This document shows, in pieces, positions 1 to 11,650 of a stretch of DNA of 64,000 bases. The stretch is from assembly GCA_040954595.2 (NCBI GenBank), contig CM082585.2, forward strand, positions 3,472,001 through 3,536,000, read 5' to 3'. The position numbers and the translations under genes were made by a program. This DNA comes from Balanoglossus misakiensis (lineage: Eukaryota; Hemichordata). Below the pieces are notes generated by a model. That model saw nothing but the letters and a program-made list of their open reading frames with translations, was not told the DNA's origin and ran no database searches. Within the stretch, counting starts at the first letter, position 1. Each line of letters starts with the position of its first letter.

Positions 1-342
1 TATATAACGCATAGGGATAGGAGAAGGGCGGGCGGAAAGCGGTCGTGTGTCTGAGCTTCTCCGGCGAGACCTCGCACAAATCCCCGACGAGTTAGAAAGG
101 GAACTCGTGGTGTCGTTCATTAAACAGGCGTGGTATATAACGCATAGGGATAGGAGAAGGGCGGGCGGAAAGCGGTCGTGTGTCTGAGCTTCTCCGGCGA
201 GACCTCGCACAAATCCCCGACGAGTTAGAAAGGGAACTCGTGGTGTCGTTCATTAAACAGGCGTGGTATATAACGCATAGGGATAGGAGAAGGGCGGGCG
301 GAAAGCGGTCGTGTGTCTGAGCTTCTCCGGCGAGACCTCGCA

Positions 343-1289
343 CAAATCTCCGACGAATTAGAAAGGGAACTCGTGGTGTCGTTCATTAAACAGGCGTGGT
401 ATATAACGTATAGGGATAGGAGAAGGGCGGGCGGAAAGCGGTCGTGTGTCTGAGCTTCTCCGGCGAGACCTCGCACAATTCCCCGACGAGATAGAAAGGG
501 AACTCGCGCTGTCGTTCATTAAGCAGGCGTGGTATATAACGCATAGGGATAGGAGAAGGGCGGGCGGAAAGTCGTCGTGTGTCTGAGCTTCTCCGGCGAG
601 ACCTCGCACAAATCCCCGCCGAGTTAGAAAGGGAACTCGCGGTGTCGTTCATTAAGCAGGCGTGGTATATAACGCATAGGGATAGGAGAAGGGCGGGCGG
701 AAAGCGGTCGTGTGTCTGAGCTTCTCCGGCGAGACCTCGCACAAATCCCCGGCGAGTTAGAAAGGGAACTCGCAGTGTCGTTCATTAAGCAGGCGTGGTA
801 TATAACGCATAGGGATAGGAGAAGGGCGGGCGGAAAGCGGTCGTGTGTCTGAGCTTCTCCGGCGAGACCTCGCACAATTCCCCGACGAGATAGAAAGGGA
901 ACTCGCGGTGTCGTTCATTAAGCAGGCGTGGTATATAACGCATAGGGATAGGAGAAGGGCGGGCGGAAAGCCGTCGTGTGTCTGAGCTTCTCCGGCGAGA
1001 CCTCGCACAAATCCCCGCCGAGTTAGAAAGGGAACTCGCGGTGTCGTTCATTAAGCAGGCGTGGTATATAACGCATAGGGATAGGAGAAGGGCGGGCGGA
1101 AAGCGGTCGTGTGTCTGAGCTTCTCCGGCGAGACCTCGCACAAATCCCCGGCGAGTTAGAAAGGGAACTCGCAGTGTCGTTCATTAAGCAGGCGTGGTAT
1201 ATAACGCATAGGGATAGGAGAAGGGCGGGCGGAAAGCGGTCGTGTGTCTGAGCTTCTCCGGCGAGACCTCGCACAAATCCCCGACGAGT
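343..1289 (+). repeat. Reference stretch showing monomer types A, B, C, D
   Basis: Four linked sequence types make up most of the array. Type A reads CCCCGACGAGTT, then AACTCGTGG and TTAAACAGG. Type B reads CAATTCCCCGACGAGAT, then AACTCGCGG and TTAAGCAGG, and carries AAAGCCGTC in the next purine block. Type C reads CCCCGCCGAGTT, then AACTCGCGG. Type D reads CCCCGGCGAGTT, then AACTCGCAG. Here the order is A, B (from 476), C (609), D (743), B (874), C, D, A. Runs of B-C-D and C-D-A recur over the whole window, so the types are lineages carried along inside higher-order units and not random point variants. Confidence 0.85.
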
Positions 1290-2755
1290 TAGAAAGGGAA
1301 CTCGTGGTGTCGTTCATTAAACAGGCGTGGTATATAACGCATAGGGATAGGAGAAGGGCGGGCGGAAAGCGGTCGTGTGTCTGAGCTTCTCCGGCGAGAC
1401 CTCGCACAAATCCCCGACGAGTTAGAAAGGGAACTCGTGGTGTCGTTCATTAAACAGGCGTGGTATATAACGCATAGGGATAGGAGAAGGGCGGGCGGAA
1501 AGCGGTCGTGTGTCTGAGCTTCTCCGGCGAGACCTCGCACAAATCCCCGACGAGTTAGAAAGGGAACTCGTGGTGTCGTTCATTAAACAGGCGTGGTATA
1601 TAACGCATAGGGATAGGAGAAGGGCGGGCGGAAAGCGGTCGTGTGTCTGAGCTACCCCGGCGAGACCTCGCACAAATCACGCCGAGTTAATAGAAAGGGA
1701 ACTCGTGGTGTCGTTCATTAAACAGGCGTGGAATATAACGCATAGGGATAGGAGAAGGGCGGGCGGAAAGCCGTCGTGTGTCTGAGCTTCTCCGGCGAGA
1801 CCTCGCACAAATCCCCGCCGAGTTAGAAAGGGAACTCGCGGTGTCGTTCATTAAGCAGGCGTGGTATATAACGCATAGGGATAGGAGAAGGGCGGGCGGA
1901 AAGCGGTCGTGTGTCTGAGCTTCTCCGGCGAGACCTCGCACAAATCCCCGGCGAGTTAGAAAGGGAACTCGCAGTGTCGTTCATTAAGCAGGCGTGGTAT
2001 ATAACGCATAGGGATAGGAGAAGGGCGGGCGGAAAGCGGTCGTGTGTCTGAGCTTCTCCGGCGAGACCTCGCACAAATCCCCGACGAGTTAGAAAGGGAA
2101 CTCGTGGTGTCGTTCATTAAACAGGCGTGGTATATAACGCATAGGGATAGGAGAAGGGCGGGCGGAAAGCGGTCGTGTGTCTGAGCTTCTCCGGCGAGAC
2201 CTCGCACAAATCCCCGACGAGTTAGAAAGGGAACTCGTGGTGTCGTTCATTAAACAGGCGTGGTATATAACGCATAGGGATAGGAGAAGGGCGGGCGGAA
2301 AGCGGTCGTGTGTCTGAGCTTCTCCGGCGAGACCTCGCACAAATCCCCGACGAGTTAGAAAGGGAACTCGTGGTGTCGTTCATTAAACAGGCGTGGTATA
2401 TAACGCATAGGGATAGGAGAAGGGCGGGCGGAAAGCGGTCGTGTGTCTGAGCTACCCCGGCGAGACCTCGCACAAATCACGCCGAGTTAATAGAAAGGGA
2501 ACTCGTGGTGTCGTTCATTAAACAGGCGTGGAATATAACGCATAGGGATAGGAGAAGGGCGGGCGGAAAGCGGTCGTGTGTCTGAGCTTCTCCGGCGAGA
2601 CCTCGCACAAATCCCCGCCGAGTTAGAAAGGGAACTCGCGGTGTCGTTCATTAAGCAGGCGTGGTATATAACGCATAGGGATAGGAGAAGGGCGGGCGGA
2701 AAGCGGTCGTGTGTCTGAGCTTCTCCGGCGAGACCTCGCACAAATCCCCGGCGAG
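1156..2755 (+). repeat. Six-monomer higher-order repeat, 800 bp, two tandem copies
   Basis: The order D-A-A-A-E-C repeats with a period of exactly 800 bp (equivalent positions 1,156 and 1,956; 1,687 and 2,487). Five monomers are 133 bp. The sixth, type E, follows a GAGCTACCCC junction, has one base deleted (AAATCACGCC) and three bases inserted (GAGTTAATAGAAAG), giving 135 bp. Two further copies lie at about 6,746-8,351, one of them lengthened by six bases at 7,244. Exact unit edges are arbitrary in a tandem array. Period and order are read directly. Confidence 0.8.
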
Positions 2756-5589
2756 TTAGAAAGGGAACTCGCAGTGTCGTTCATTAAGCAGGCGTGGTAT
2801 ATAACGCATAGGGATAGGAGAAGGGCGGGCGGAAAGCGGTCGTGTGTCTGAGCTTCCCCGGCGAGACCTCGCACACATCCCCGACGAGTTAGAAAGGGAA
2901 CTCGCTGTGTCGTTCATTAAGCAGGCGTGGTATATAACGCATAGGGATAGGAGAAGGGCGGGCGGAAAGCGGTCGTGTGTCTGAGCTTCTCCGGCGAGAC
3001 CTCGCACAAATCCCCGACAAGTTAGAAAGGGAACTCGTGGTGTCGTTCATTAAACAGGCGTGGTATATAACGCTTAGGGATAGGAGAAGGGCGGGCGGAA
3101 AGCGGTCGTGTGTCTGAGCTTCTCCGGCGAGACCTCGCACAAATCCCCGACGAGTTAGAAAGGGAACTCGTGGTGTCGTTCATTAAACAGGCGTGGTATA
3201 TAACGCATAGGGATAGGAGAAGGGCGGGCGGAAAGCGGTCGTGTGTCTGAGCTTCTCCGGCGAGACCTCGCACAAATCCCCGACGAGTTAGAAAGGGAAC
3301 TCGTGGTGTCGTTCATTAAACAGGCGTGGTATATAACGCATAGGGATAGGAGAAGGGCGGGCGGAAAGCGGTCGTGTGTCTGAGCTTCTCCGGCGAGACC
3401 TCGCACAAATCCCCGACGAGTTAGAAAGGGAACTCGTGGTGTCGTTCATTAAACAGGCGTGGTATATAACGCATAGGGATAGGAGAAGGGCGGGCGGAAA
3501 GCGGTCGTGTGTCTGAGCTTCTCCGGCGAGACCTCGCACAAATCCCCGACGAGTTAGAAAGGGAACTCGTGGTGTCGTTCATTAAACAGGCGTGGTATAT
3601 AACGCATAGGGATAGGAGAAGGGCGGGCGGAAAGCGGTCGTGTGTCTGAGCTTCTCCGGCGAGACCTCGCACAAATCCCCGACGAGTTAGAAAGGGAACT
3701 CGTGGTGTCGTTCATTAAACAGGCGTGGTATATAACGCATAGGGATAGGAGAAGGGCGGGCGGAAAGCAGTCGTGTGTCTGAGCTTCTCCGGCGAGACCT
3801 CGCACAATTCCCCGACGAGATAGAAAGGGAACTCGCGGTGTCGTTCATTAAGCAGGCGTGGTATATAACGCATAGGGATAGGAGAAGGGCGGGCGGAAAG
3901 CCGTCGTGTGTCTGAGCTTCTCCGGCGAGACCTCGCACAAATCCCCGCCGAGTTAGAAAGGGAACTCGCGGTGTCGTTCATTAAGCAGGCGTGGTATATA
4001 ACGCATAGGGATAGGAGAAGGGCGGGCGGAAAGCGGTCGTGTGTCTGAGCTTCTCCGGCGAGACCTCGCACAAATCCCCGGCGAGTTAGAAAGGGAACTC
4101 GCAGTGTCGTTCATTAAGCAGGCGTGGTATATAACGCATAGGGATAGGAGAAGGGCGGGCGGAAAGCGGTCGTGTGTCTGAGCTTCTCCGGCGAGACCTC
4201 GCACAAATCCCCGACGAGTTAGAAAGGGAACTCGTGGTGTCGTTCATTAAACAGGCGTGGTATATAACGCATAGGGATAGGAGAAGGGCGGGCGGAAAGC
4301 GGTCGTGTGTCTGAGCTTCTCCGGCGAGACCTCGCACAAATCCCCGACGAGTTAGAAAGGGAACTCGTGGTGTCGTTCATTAAACAGGCGTGGTATATAA
4401 CGCATAGGGATAGGAGAAGGGCGGGCGGAAAGCGGTCGTGTGTCTGAGCTTCTCCGGCGAGACCTCGCACAAATCCCCGACGAGTTAGAAAGGGAACTCG
4501 TGGTGTCGTTCATTAAACAGGCGTGGTATATAACGCATAGGGATAGGAGAAGGGCGGGCGGAAAGCGGTCGTGTGTCTGAGCTTCTCCGGCGAGACCTCG
4601 CACAATTCCCCGACGAGATAGAAAGGGAACTCGCGGTGTCGTTCATTAAGCAGGCGTGGTATATAACGCATAGGGATAGGAGAAGGGCGGGCGGAAAGCC
4701 GTCGTGTGTCTGAGCTTCTCCGGCGAGACCTCGCACAAATCCCCGCCGAGTTAGAAAGGGAACTCGCGGTGTCGTTCATTAAGCAGGCGTGGTATATAAC
4801 GCATAGGGATAGGAGAAGGGCGGGCGGAAAGCGGTCGTGTGTCTGAGCTTCTCCGGCGAGACCTCGCACAAATCCCCGGCGAGTTAGAAAGGGAACTCGC
4901 AGTGTCGTTCATTAAGCAGGCGTGGTATATAACGCATAGGGATAGGAGAAGGGCGGGCGGAAAGCGGTCGTGTGTCTGAGCTTCTTCGGCGAGACCTCGC
5001 ACAATTCCCCGCCGAGTTAGAAAGGGAACTCGCGGTGTCGTTCATTAAGCAGGCGTGGTATATAACGCATAGGGATAGGAGAAGGGCGGGCGGAAAGCGG
5101 TCGTGTGTCTGAGCTTCTTCGGCGAGACCTCGCACAATTCCCCGACGAGATAGAAAGGGAACTCGCGGTGTCGTTCATTAAGCAGGCGTGGTATATAACG
5201 CATAGGGATAGGAGAAGGGCGGGCGGAAAGCCGTCGTGTGTCTGAGCTTCTCCGGCGAGACCTCGCACAAATCCCCGCCGAGTTAGAAAGGGAACTCGCG
5301 GTGTCGTTCATTAAGCAGGCGTGGTATATAACGCATAGGGATAGGAGAAGGGCGGGCGGAAAGCGGTCGTGTGTCTGAGCTTCTCCGGCGAGACCTCGCA
5401 CAAAACCCCGGCGAGTTAGAAAGGGAACTCGCAGTGTCGTTCATTAAACAGGCGTGGTATATAACGCATAGGGATAGGAGAAGGGCGGGCGGAAAGCGGT
5501 CGTGTGTCTGAGCTTCTCCGGCGAGACCTCGCACAAATCCCCGACGAGTTAGAAAGGGAACTCGTGGTGTCGTTCATTAAACAGGCGTG

Positions 5590-8500
5590 GTATATAACGC
5601 ATAGGGATAGGAGAAGGGCGGGCGGAAAGCGGTCGTGTGTCTGAGCTTCTCCGGCGAGACCTCGCACAAATCCCCGACGAGTTAGAAAGGGAACTCGTGG
5701 TGTCGTTCATTAAACAGGCGTGGTATATAACGCATAGGGATAGGAGAAGGGCGGGCGGAAAGCGGTCGTGTGTCTGAGCTTCTCCGGCGAGACCTCGCAC
5801 AAATCCCCGACGAGTTAGAAAGGGAACTCGTGGTGTCGTTCATTAAACAGGCGTGGTATATAACGCATAGGGATAGGAGAAGGGCGGGCGGAAAGCGGTC
5901 GTGTGTCTGAGCTTCTCCGGCGAGACCTCGCACAAATCCCCGACGAATTAGAAAGGGAACTCGTGGTGTCGTTCATTAAACAGGCGTGGTATATAACGCA
6001 TAGGGATAGGAGAAGGGCGGGCGGAAAGCGGTCGTGTGTCTGAGCTTCTCCGGCGAGACCTCGCACAATTCCCCGACGAGATAGAAAGGGAACTCGCGGT
6101 GTCGTTCATTAAGCAGGCGTGGTATATAACGCATAGGGATAGGAGAAGGGCGGGCGGAAAGTCGTCGTGTGTCTGACCTTCTCCGGCGAGACCTCGCACA
6201 AATCCCCGCCGAGTTAGAAAGGGAACTCGCGGTGTCGTTCATTAAGCAGGCGTGGTATATAACGCATAGGGATAGGAGAAGGGCGGGCGGAAAGCGGTCG
6301 TGTGTCTGAGCTTCTCCGGCGAGACCTCGCACAAATCCCCGGCGAGTTAGAAAGGGAACTCGCAGTGTCGTTCATTAAGCAGGCGTGGTATATAACGCAT
6401 AGGGATAGGAGAAGGGCGGGCGGAAAGCGGTCGTGTGTCTGAGCTTCTCCGGCGAGACCTCGCACAATTCCCCGACGAGATAGAAAGGGAACTCGCGGTT
6501 TCGTTCATTAAGCAGGCGTGGTATATAACGCATAGGTATAGGAGAAGGGCGGGCGGAAAGCCGTCGTGTGTCTGAGCTTCTCCGGCGAGACCTCGCACAA
6601 ATCCCCGCCGAGTTAGAAAGGGAACTCGCGGTGTCGTTCATTAAGCAGGCGTGGTATATAACGCATAGGGATAGGAGAAGGGCGGGCGGAAAGCGGTCGT
6701 GTGTCTGAGCTTCTCCGGCGAGACCTCGCACAAATCCCCGGCGAGTTAGAAAGGGAACTCGCAGTGTCGTTCATTAAGCAGGCGTGGTATATAACGCATA
6801 GGGATAGGAGAAGGGCGGGCGGAAAGCGGTCGTGTGTCTGAGCTTCTCCGGCGAGACCTCGCACAAATCCCCGACGAGTTAGAAAGGGAACTCGTGGTGT
6901 CGTTCATTAAACAGGCGTGGTATATAACGCATAGGGATAGGAGAAGGGCGGGCGGAAAGCGGTCGTGTGTCTGAGCTTCTCCGGCGAGACCTCGCACAAA
7001 TCCCCGACGAGTTAGAAAGGGAACTCGTGGTGTCGTTCATTAAACAGGCGTGGTATATAACGCATAGGGATAGGAGAAGGGCGGGCGGAAAGCGGTCGTG
7101 TGTCTGAGCTTCTCCGGCGAGACCTCGCACAAATCCCCGACGAGTTAGAAAGGGAACTCGTGGTGTCGTTCATTAAACAGGCGTGGTATATAACGCATAG
7201 GGATAGGAGAAGGGCGGGCGGAAAGCGGTCGTGTGTCTGAGCTACATGTACCCCGGCGAGACCTCGCACAAATCACGCCGAGTTAATAGAAAGGGAACTC
7301 GTGGTGTCGTTCATTAAACAGGCGTGGAATATAACGCATAGGGATAGGAGAAGGGCGGGCGGAAAGCCGTCGTGTGTCTGAGCTTCTCCGGCGAGACCTC
7401 GCACAAATCCCCGCCGAGTTAGAAAGGGAACTCGCGGTGTCGTTCATTAAGCAGGCGTGGTATATAACGCATAGGGATAGGAGAAGGGCGGGCGGAAAGC
7501 GGTCGTGTGTCTGAGCTTCTCCGGCGAGACCTCGCACAAATCCCCGGCGAGTTAGAAAGGGAACTCGCAGTGTCGTTCATTAAGCAGGCGTGGTATATAA
7601 CGCATAGGGATAGGAGAAGGGCGGGCGGAAAGCGGTCGTGTGTCTGAGCTTCTCCGGCGAGACCTCGCACAAATCCCCGACGAGTTAGAAAGGGAACTCG
7701 TGGTGTCGTTCATTAAACAGGCGTGGTATATAACGCATAGGGATAGGAGAAGGGCGGGCGGAAAGCGGTCGTGTGTCTGAGCTTCTCCGGCGAGACCTCG
7801 CACAAATCCCCGACGAGTTAGAAAGGGAACTCGTGGTGTCGTTCATTAAACAGGCGTGGTATATAACGCATAGGGATAGGAGAAGGGCGGGCGGAAAGCG
7901 GTCGTGTGTCTGAGCTTCTCCGGCGAGACCTCGCACAAATCCCCGACGAGTTAGAAAGGGAACTCGTGGTGTCGTTCATTAAACAGGCGTGGTATATAAC
8001 GCATAGGGATAGGAGAAGGGCGGGCGGAAAGCGGTCGTGTGTCTGAGCTACCCCGGCGAGACCTCGCACAAATCACGCCGAGTTAATAGAAAGGGAACTC
8101 GTGGTGTCGTTCATTAAACAGGCGTGGAATATAACGCATAGGGATAGGAGAAGGGCGGGCGGAGAGCGGTCGTGTGTCTGAGCTTCTCCGGCGAGACCTC
8201 GCACAAATCCCCGCCGAGTTAGAAAGGGAACTCGCGGTGTCGTTCATTAAGCAGGCGTGGTATATAACGCATAGGGATAGGAGAAGGGCGGGCGGAAAGC
8301 GGTCGTGTGTCTGAGCTACCCCGGCGAGACCTCGCACAAATCCCCGCCGAGTTAGAAAGGGAACTCGCGGTGTCGTTCATCAAGCAGGCGTGGTATATAA
8401 CGCATAGGGATAGGAGAAGGGCGGGCGGAAAGCGGTCGTGTGTCTGAGCTTCTCCGGCGAGACCTCGCACAAATCACCGACGAGTTAGAAAGGGAACTCG

Positions 8501-9080
8501 TGGCGTCGTTCATTAAACAGGCGTGGTATATAACGCATAGGGATAGGAGAAGGGCGGGCGGAAAGCGGTCGTGTGTCTGAGCTTCCCCGGCGAGACCTCG
8601 CACACATCCCCGACGAGTTAGAAAGGGAACTCGCTGTGTCGTTCATTAAGCAGGCGTGGTATATAACGCATAGGGATAGGAGAAGGGCGGGCGGAAAGCG
8701 GTCGTGTGTCTGAGCTTCTCCGGCGAGACCTCGCACAAATCCCCGACAAGTTAGAAAGGGAACTCGTGGTGTCGTTCATTAAACAGGCGTGGTATATAAC
8801 GCTTAGGGATAGGAGAAGGGCGGGCGGAAAGCGGTCGTGTGTCTGAGCTTCTCCGGCGAGACCTCGCACAAATCCCCGACGAGTTAGAAAGGGAACTCGT
8901 GGTGTCGTTCATTAAACAGGCGTGGTATATAACGCATAGGGATAGGAGAAGGGCGGGCGGAAAGCGGTCGTGTGTCTGAGCTTCTCCGGCGAGACCTCGC
9001 ACAAATCCCCGACGAGTTAGAAAGGGAACTCGTGGTGTCGTTCATTAAACAGGCGTGGTATATAACGCATAGGGATAGGA
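5590..9080 (+). repeat. Higher-order block, copy 2 (partner of 1-3,350)
   Basis: This is the second copy of the block at the window start, with the same order of monomer types. It differs by a six-base ACATGT insertion at 7,244-7,249, one extra monomer near 8.35-8.49 kb and scattered point changes such as GAGCTT to GACCTT near 6,177. The 2.2 kb between the copies (3,350-5,590) is ordinary satellite with its own 798-bp repetition (3,687 matches 4,485). Confidence 0.68.
7230..7265 (+). repeat. Satellite monomer with six-base ACATGT insertion
   Basis: The junction GAGCTACCCCGG of type E monomers here reads GAGCTACATGTACCCCGG. The paralogous junctions at about 1,650, 2,450 and 8,050 lack the extra six bases, so this is a private insertion in one copy. 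It also distinguishes this higher-order copy from its partner at 1-3,350. Confidence 0.85.
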
Positions 9081-9729
9081 GAAGGGCGGGCGGAAAGCGG
9101 TCGTGTGTCTTTGCTACCCCGGCGAGACCTCGCACAAATCACGCCGAGTTAGAAAGGGAACTCGTGGTGTCGTCGATTAAACAGGCGTGGAATATAACGC
9201 ATAGGGATAGGAGAAGGGCGGGCGGAAAGCGGTCGTGTGTCTGAGCTTCTCCGGCGAGACCTCGCACAAATCCCCGCCGAGTTAGAAAGGGAACTCGCGG
9301 TGTCGTTCATTAAGCAGGCGTGGTATATAACGCATAGGGATAGGAGAAGGGCGGGCGGAAAGCGGTCGTGTGTCTGAGCTACCCCGGCGAGACCTCGCAC
9401 AAATCCCCGCCGAGTTAGAAAGGGAACTCGCGGTGTCGTTCATCAAGCAGGCGTGGTATATAACGCATAGGGATAGGAGAAGGGCGGGCGGAAAGCGGTC
9501 GTGTGTCTGAGCTTCTCCGGCGAGACCTCGCACAAATCACCGACGAGTTAGAAAGGGAACTCGTGGTGTCGTTCATTAAACAGGCGTGGTATATAACGCA
9601 TAGGGATAGGAGAAGGGCGGGCGGAAAGCGGTCGTGTGTCTGAGCTTCTCCGGCGAGACCTCGCACAAATCCCCGACGAGTTAGAAAGGGAACTCGCTGT
9701 GTCGTTCATTAAGCAGGCGTGGTATATAA

Positions 9730-9905
9730 CGCATAGGGATAGGAGAATGGCGGAAAGCGGTCGTGTGTCTGAGCTTCCCCGGCGAGACCTCGCACAAATC
9801 CCCGGCGAGTTAGAAAGGGAACTCGCAGTGTCGTTCATTAAGCAGGCGTGGTATATAACGCATAGGGATAGGAGAAGGGCGGGCGGAAAGCGGTCGTGTG
9901 TCTGA
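9730..9905 (+). repeat. First 129-bp satellite variant
   Basis: In the purine-rich stretch GGAGAAGGGCGGGCGG is shortened to GGAGAATGGCGG, a four-base loss plus one change, so the monomer is 129 bp. This variant is rare in the left array but common after 30.6 kb (for example about 30,617, 31,541, 34,730, 39,490, 46,515, 53,383, 57,212, 61,053). Because 129 is divisible by three, it changes how open frames run through neighbouring monomers. Confidence 0.85.
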
Positions 9906-10075
9906 GCTTCTCCGGCGAGACCTCGCACAAATCCCCGCCGAGTTAGAAAGGGAACTCGAAGTGTCGTTCATTAAACAGGCGTGGTATATAACGCATAGGG
10001 ATAGGAGAAGGGCAGGCGGAAAGCGGTCGTGTGTCTGAGCTACCCCGGCGAGACCTCGCACAAATCCCCGACGAG

Positions 10076-11650
10076 TTAGAAAGGGAACTCGCAGTGTCGT
10101 TCATTAAGCAGGCGTGGTATATAACGCATAGGGATAGGAGAAGGGCGGGCGGAAAGCGGCCGTATATCTGAGCTTCTCCGGCGAGACCTCGCACAAATCC
10201 CCGGCGAGTTAGAAAGGGAACTCGCAGTGTCGTTCATTAAGCAGGCGTGGTATATAACGCATAGGGATAGGAGAAGGGCGGGCGGAAAGCGGTCGTGTGT
10301 CTGAGCTTCTCCGGCGAGACCTCGCACAAATCCCCGCCGAGTTAGAAAGGGAACTCGAAGTGTCGTTCATTAAACAGGCGTGGTATATAACGCATAGGGA
10401 TAGGAGAAGGGCAGGCGGAAAGCGGTCGTGTGTCTGAGCTACCCCGGCGAGACCTCGCACAAATCCCCGACGAGTTAGAAAGGGAACTCGCAGTGTCGTT
10501 CATTAAGCAGGCGTGGTATATAACGCATAGGGATAGGAGAAGGGCGGGCGGAAAGCGGCCGTATATCTGAGCTTCTCCGGCGAGACCTCGCACAAATCCC
10601 CGCCGAGTTAGAAAGGGAACTCGCTGTGTCGTTCATATAACGTATAGGGATAGGAGAACGGCGGGCGGAAAGCGGTCGTGTGTTTGAGTTTCTCCGGCGA
10701 GACCTCGCACAAATCCCCGACGAGTTAGAAAGGGAACTCGTGGTGTCGTTCATTAAACAGGCGTGGTATATAACGCATAGGGATAGGAGAAGGGCGGGCG
10801 GAAAGCGGTCGTGTGTCTGAGCTTCTCCGGCGAGACCTCGCACAAATCCCCGGCGAGTTAGAAAGGGAACTCGCAGTGTCGTTCATTAAGCATGCGTGGT
10901 ATATAACGCATAGGGATAGGAGAAGGGCGGGCGGAAAGCGGTCGTGTGTCTGAGCTTCTCCGGCGAGACCTCGCACAAATCCCCGACGAGTTAGAAAGGG
11001 AACTCGTGGTGTCGTTCATTAAACAGGCGTGGTATATAACGCATAGGAATAGGAGAAAGGCGGGCGGAAAGCGGTCGTGTGTCTGAGCTTCTCCGGCGAG
11101 ACCTCGCACAAATCCCCGACGAGTTAGAAAGGGAACTCGTGGTGTCGTTCATTAAACAGGCGTGGTATATAACGCATAGGGATAGGAGAAGGGCGGGCGG
11201 AAAGCCGTCGTGTGTCTGAGCTTCTCCGGCGAGACCTCGCACAAATCCCCGCCGAGTTAGAAAGGGAACTCGCGGTGTCGTGCATTAAGCAGGCGTGGTA
11301 TATAACGCATAGGGATAGGAGAAGGGCGGGCGGAAAGCGGTCGTGTGTCTGAGCTTCTCCGGCGAGACCTCGCACAAATCCCCGGCGAGTTAGAAAGGGA
11401 ACTCGTAGTGTCGTTCATTAAGCAGGCGTGGTATATAACGCATAGGGATAGGAGAAGGGCGGGGGGAAAGCGATCGTGTGTCTGAGCTTCTCCGGCGAGA
11501 CCTCGCACAAATCCCCGACGAGTTAGAAAGGGAACTCGTGGTGTCGTTCATTAAACAGGCGTGGTATATAACGCATAGGGATAGGAGAAGGGCGGGCGGA
11601 AAGCGGTCGTGTGTCTGAGCTTCTCCGGCGAGACCTCGCACAATTCCCCG
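10076..11650 (+). repeat. Higher-order block of 3,575-bp period, copy 1
   Basis: The variant order here recurs 3,575 bp downstream: 10,209 matches 13,784, 10,342 matches 13,917, 10,475 matches 14,050 and 11,390 matches 14,965. Shared private markers include GCGGCCGTATATC (where most monomers have GCGGTCGTGTGTC), the 117-bp deletion monomer at about 10,636, and GGAATAGGAGAAAGG at about 11,046. Confidence 0.75.
10560..10700 (+). repeat. 117-bp deletion monomer (example; 11 copies in window)
   Basis: The segment from TTCATTAAGCAGG to TATATAACGC is reduced to TTCATATAACGT, a 16-base loss giving a 117-bp monomer. I find it at about 10,636, 14,207, 15,391, 16,037, 18,150, 18,668, 28,868, 37,741, 47,276, 47,924 and 48,970. 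All share the linked change AACGTAT in place of AACGCAT, and nearly all share GAACGGCGGG in place of GAAGGGCGGG, so they descend from one deletion spread by amplification. Confidence 0.88.

Larger units (their letters stand above)
1..3350 (+). repeat. Higher-order block, copy 1 (partner about 5.6 kb downstream)
   Basis: Monomer order and private variants match the block starting near 5,590. The offset is 5,590 bp to about 1.6 kb, then 5,596 after a six-base insertion in copy 2, then 5,729 after one extra monomer in copy 2 (2,889 matches 8,618). A shared private marker is the AAAGTCGTCG variant at about 570 and 6,160. The left edge lies outside the window, so the full block may be larger. Confidence 0.7.

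Noticed and set aside
11-30. Homing endonuclease (I-SceI-like) site at TAGGGATAG
   Set aside because: Only the first eight bases match the known 18-bp site, and the rest differs.
1-133. CENP-B box in the monomer
   Set aside because: I searched both strands of the consensus by eye for the NTTCGNNNNANNCGGGN core and found no match. A centromeric role is possible but not supported by this motif.
3050-3090. Telomere-like TTAGGG in some monomers (AACGCTTAGGGATAGG; also near 8,803, 31,659, 40,671, 61,041 and 61,171)
   Set aside because: A single A-to-T change of the common AACGCATAGGG creates one isolated hexamer per affected monomer. There is no hexamer repetition.
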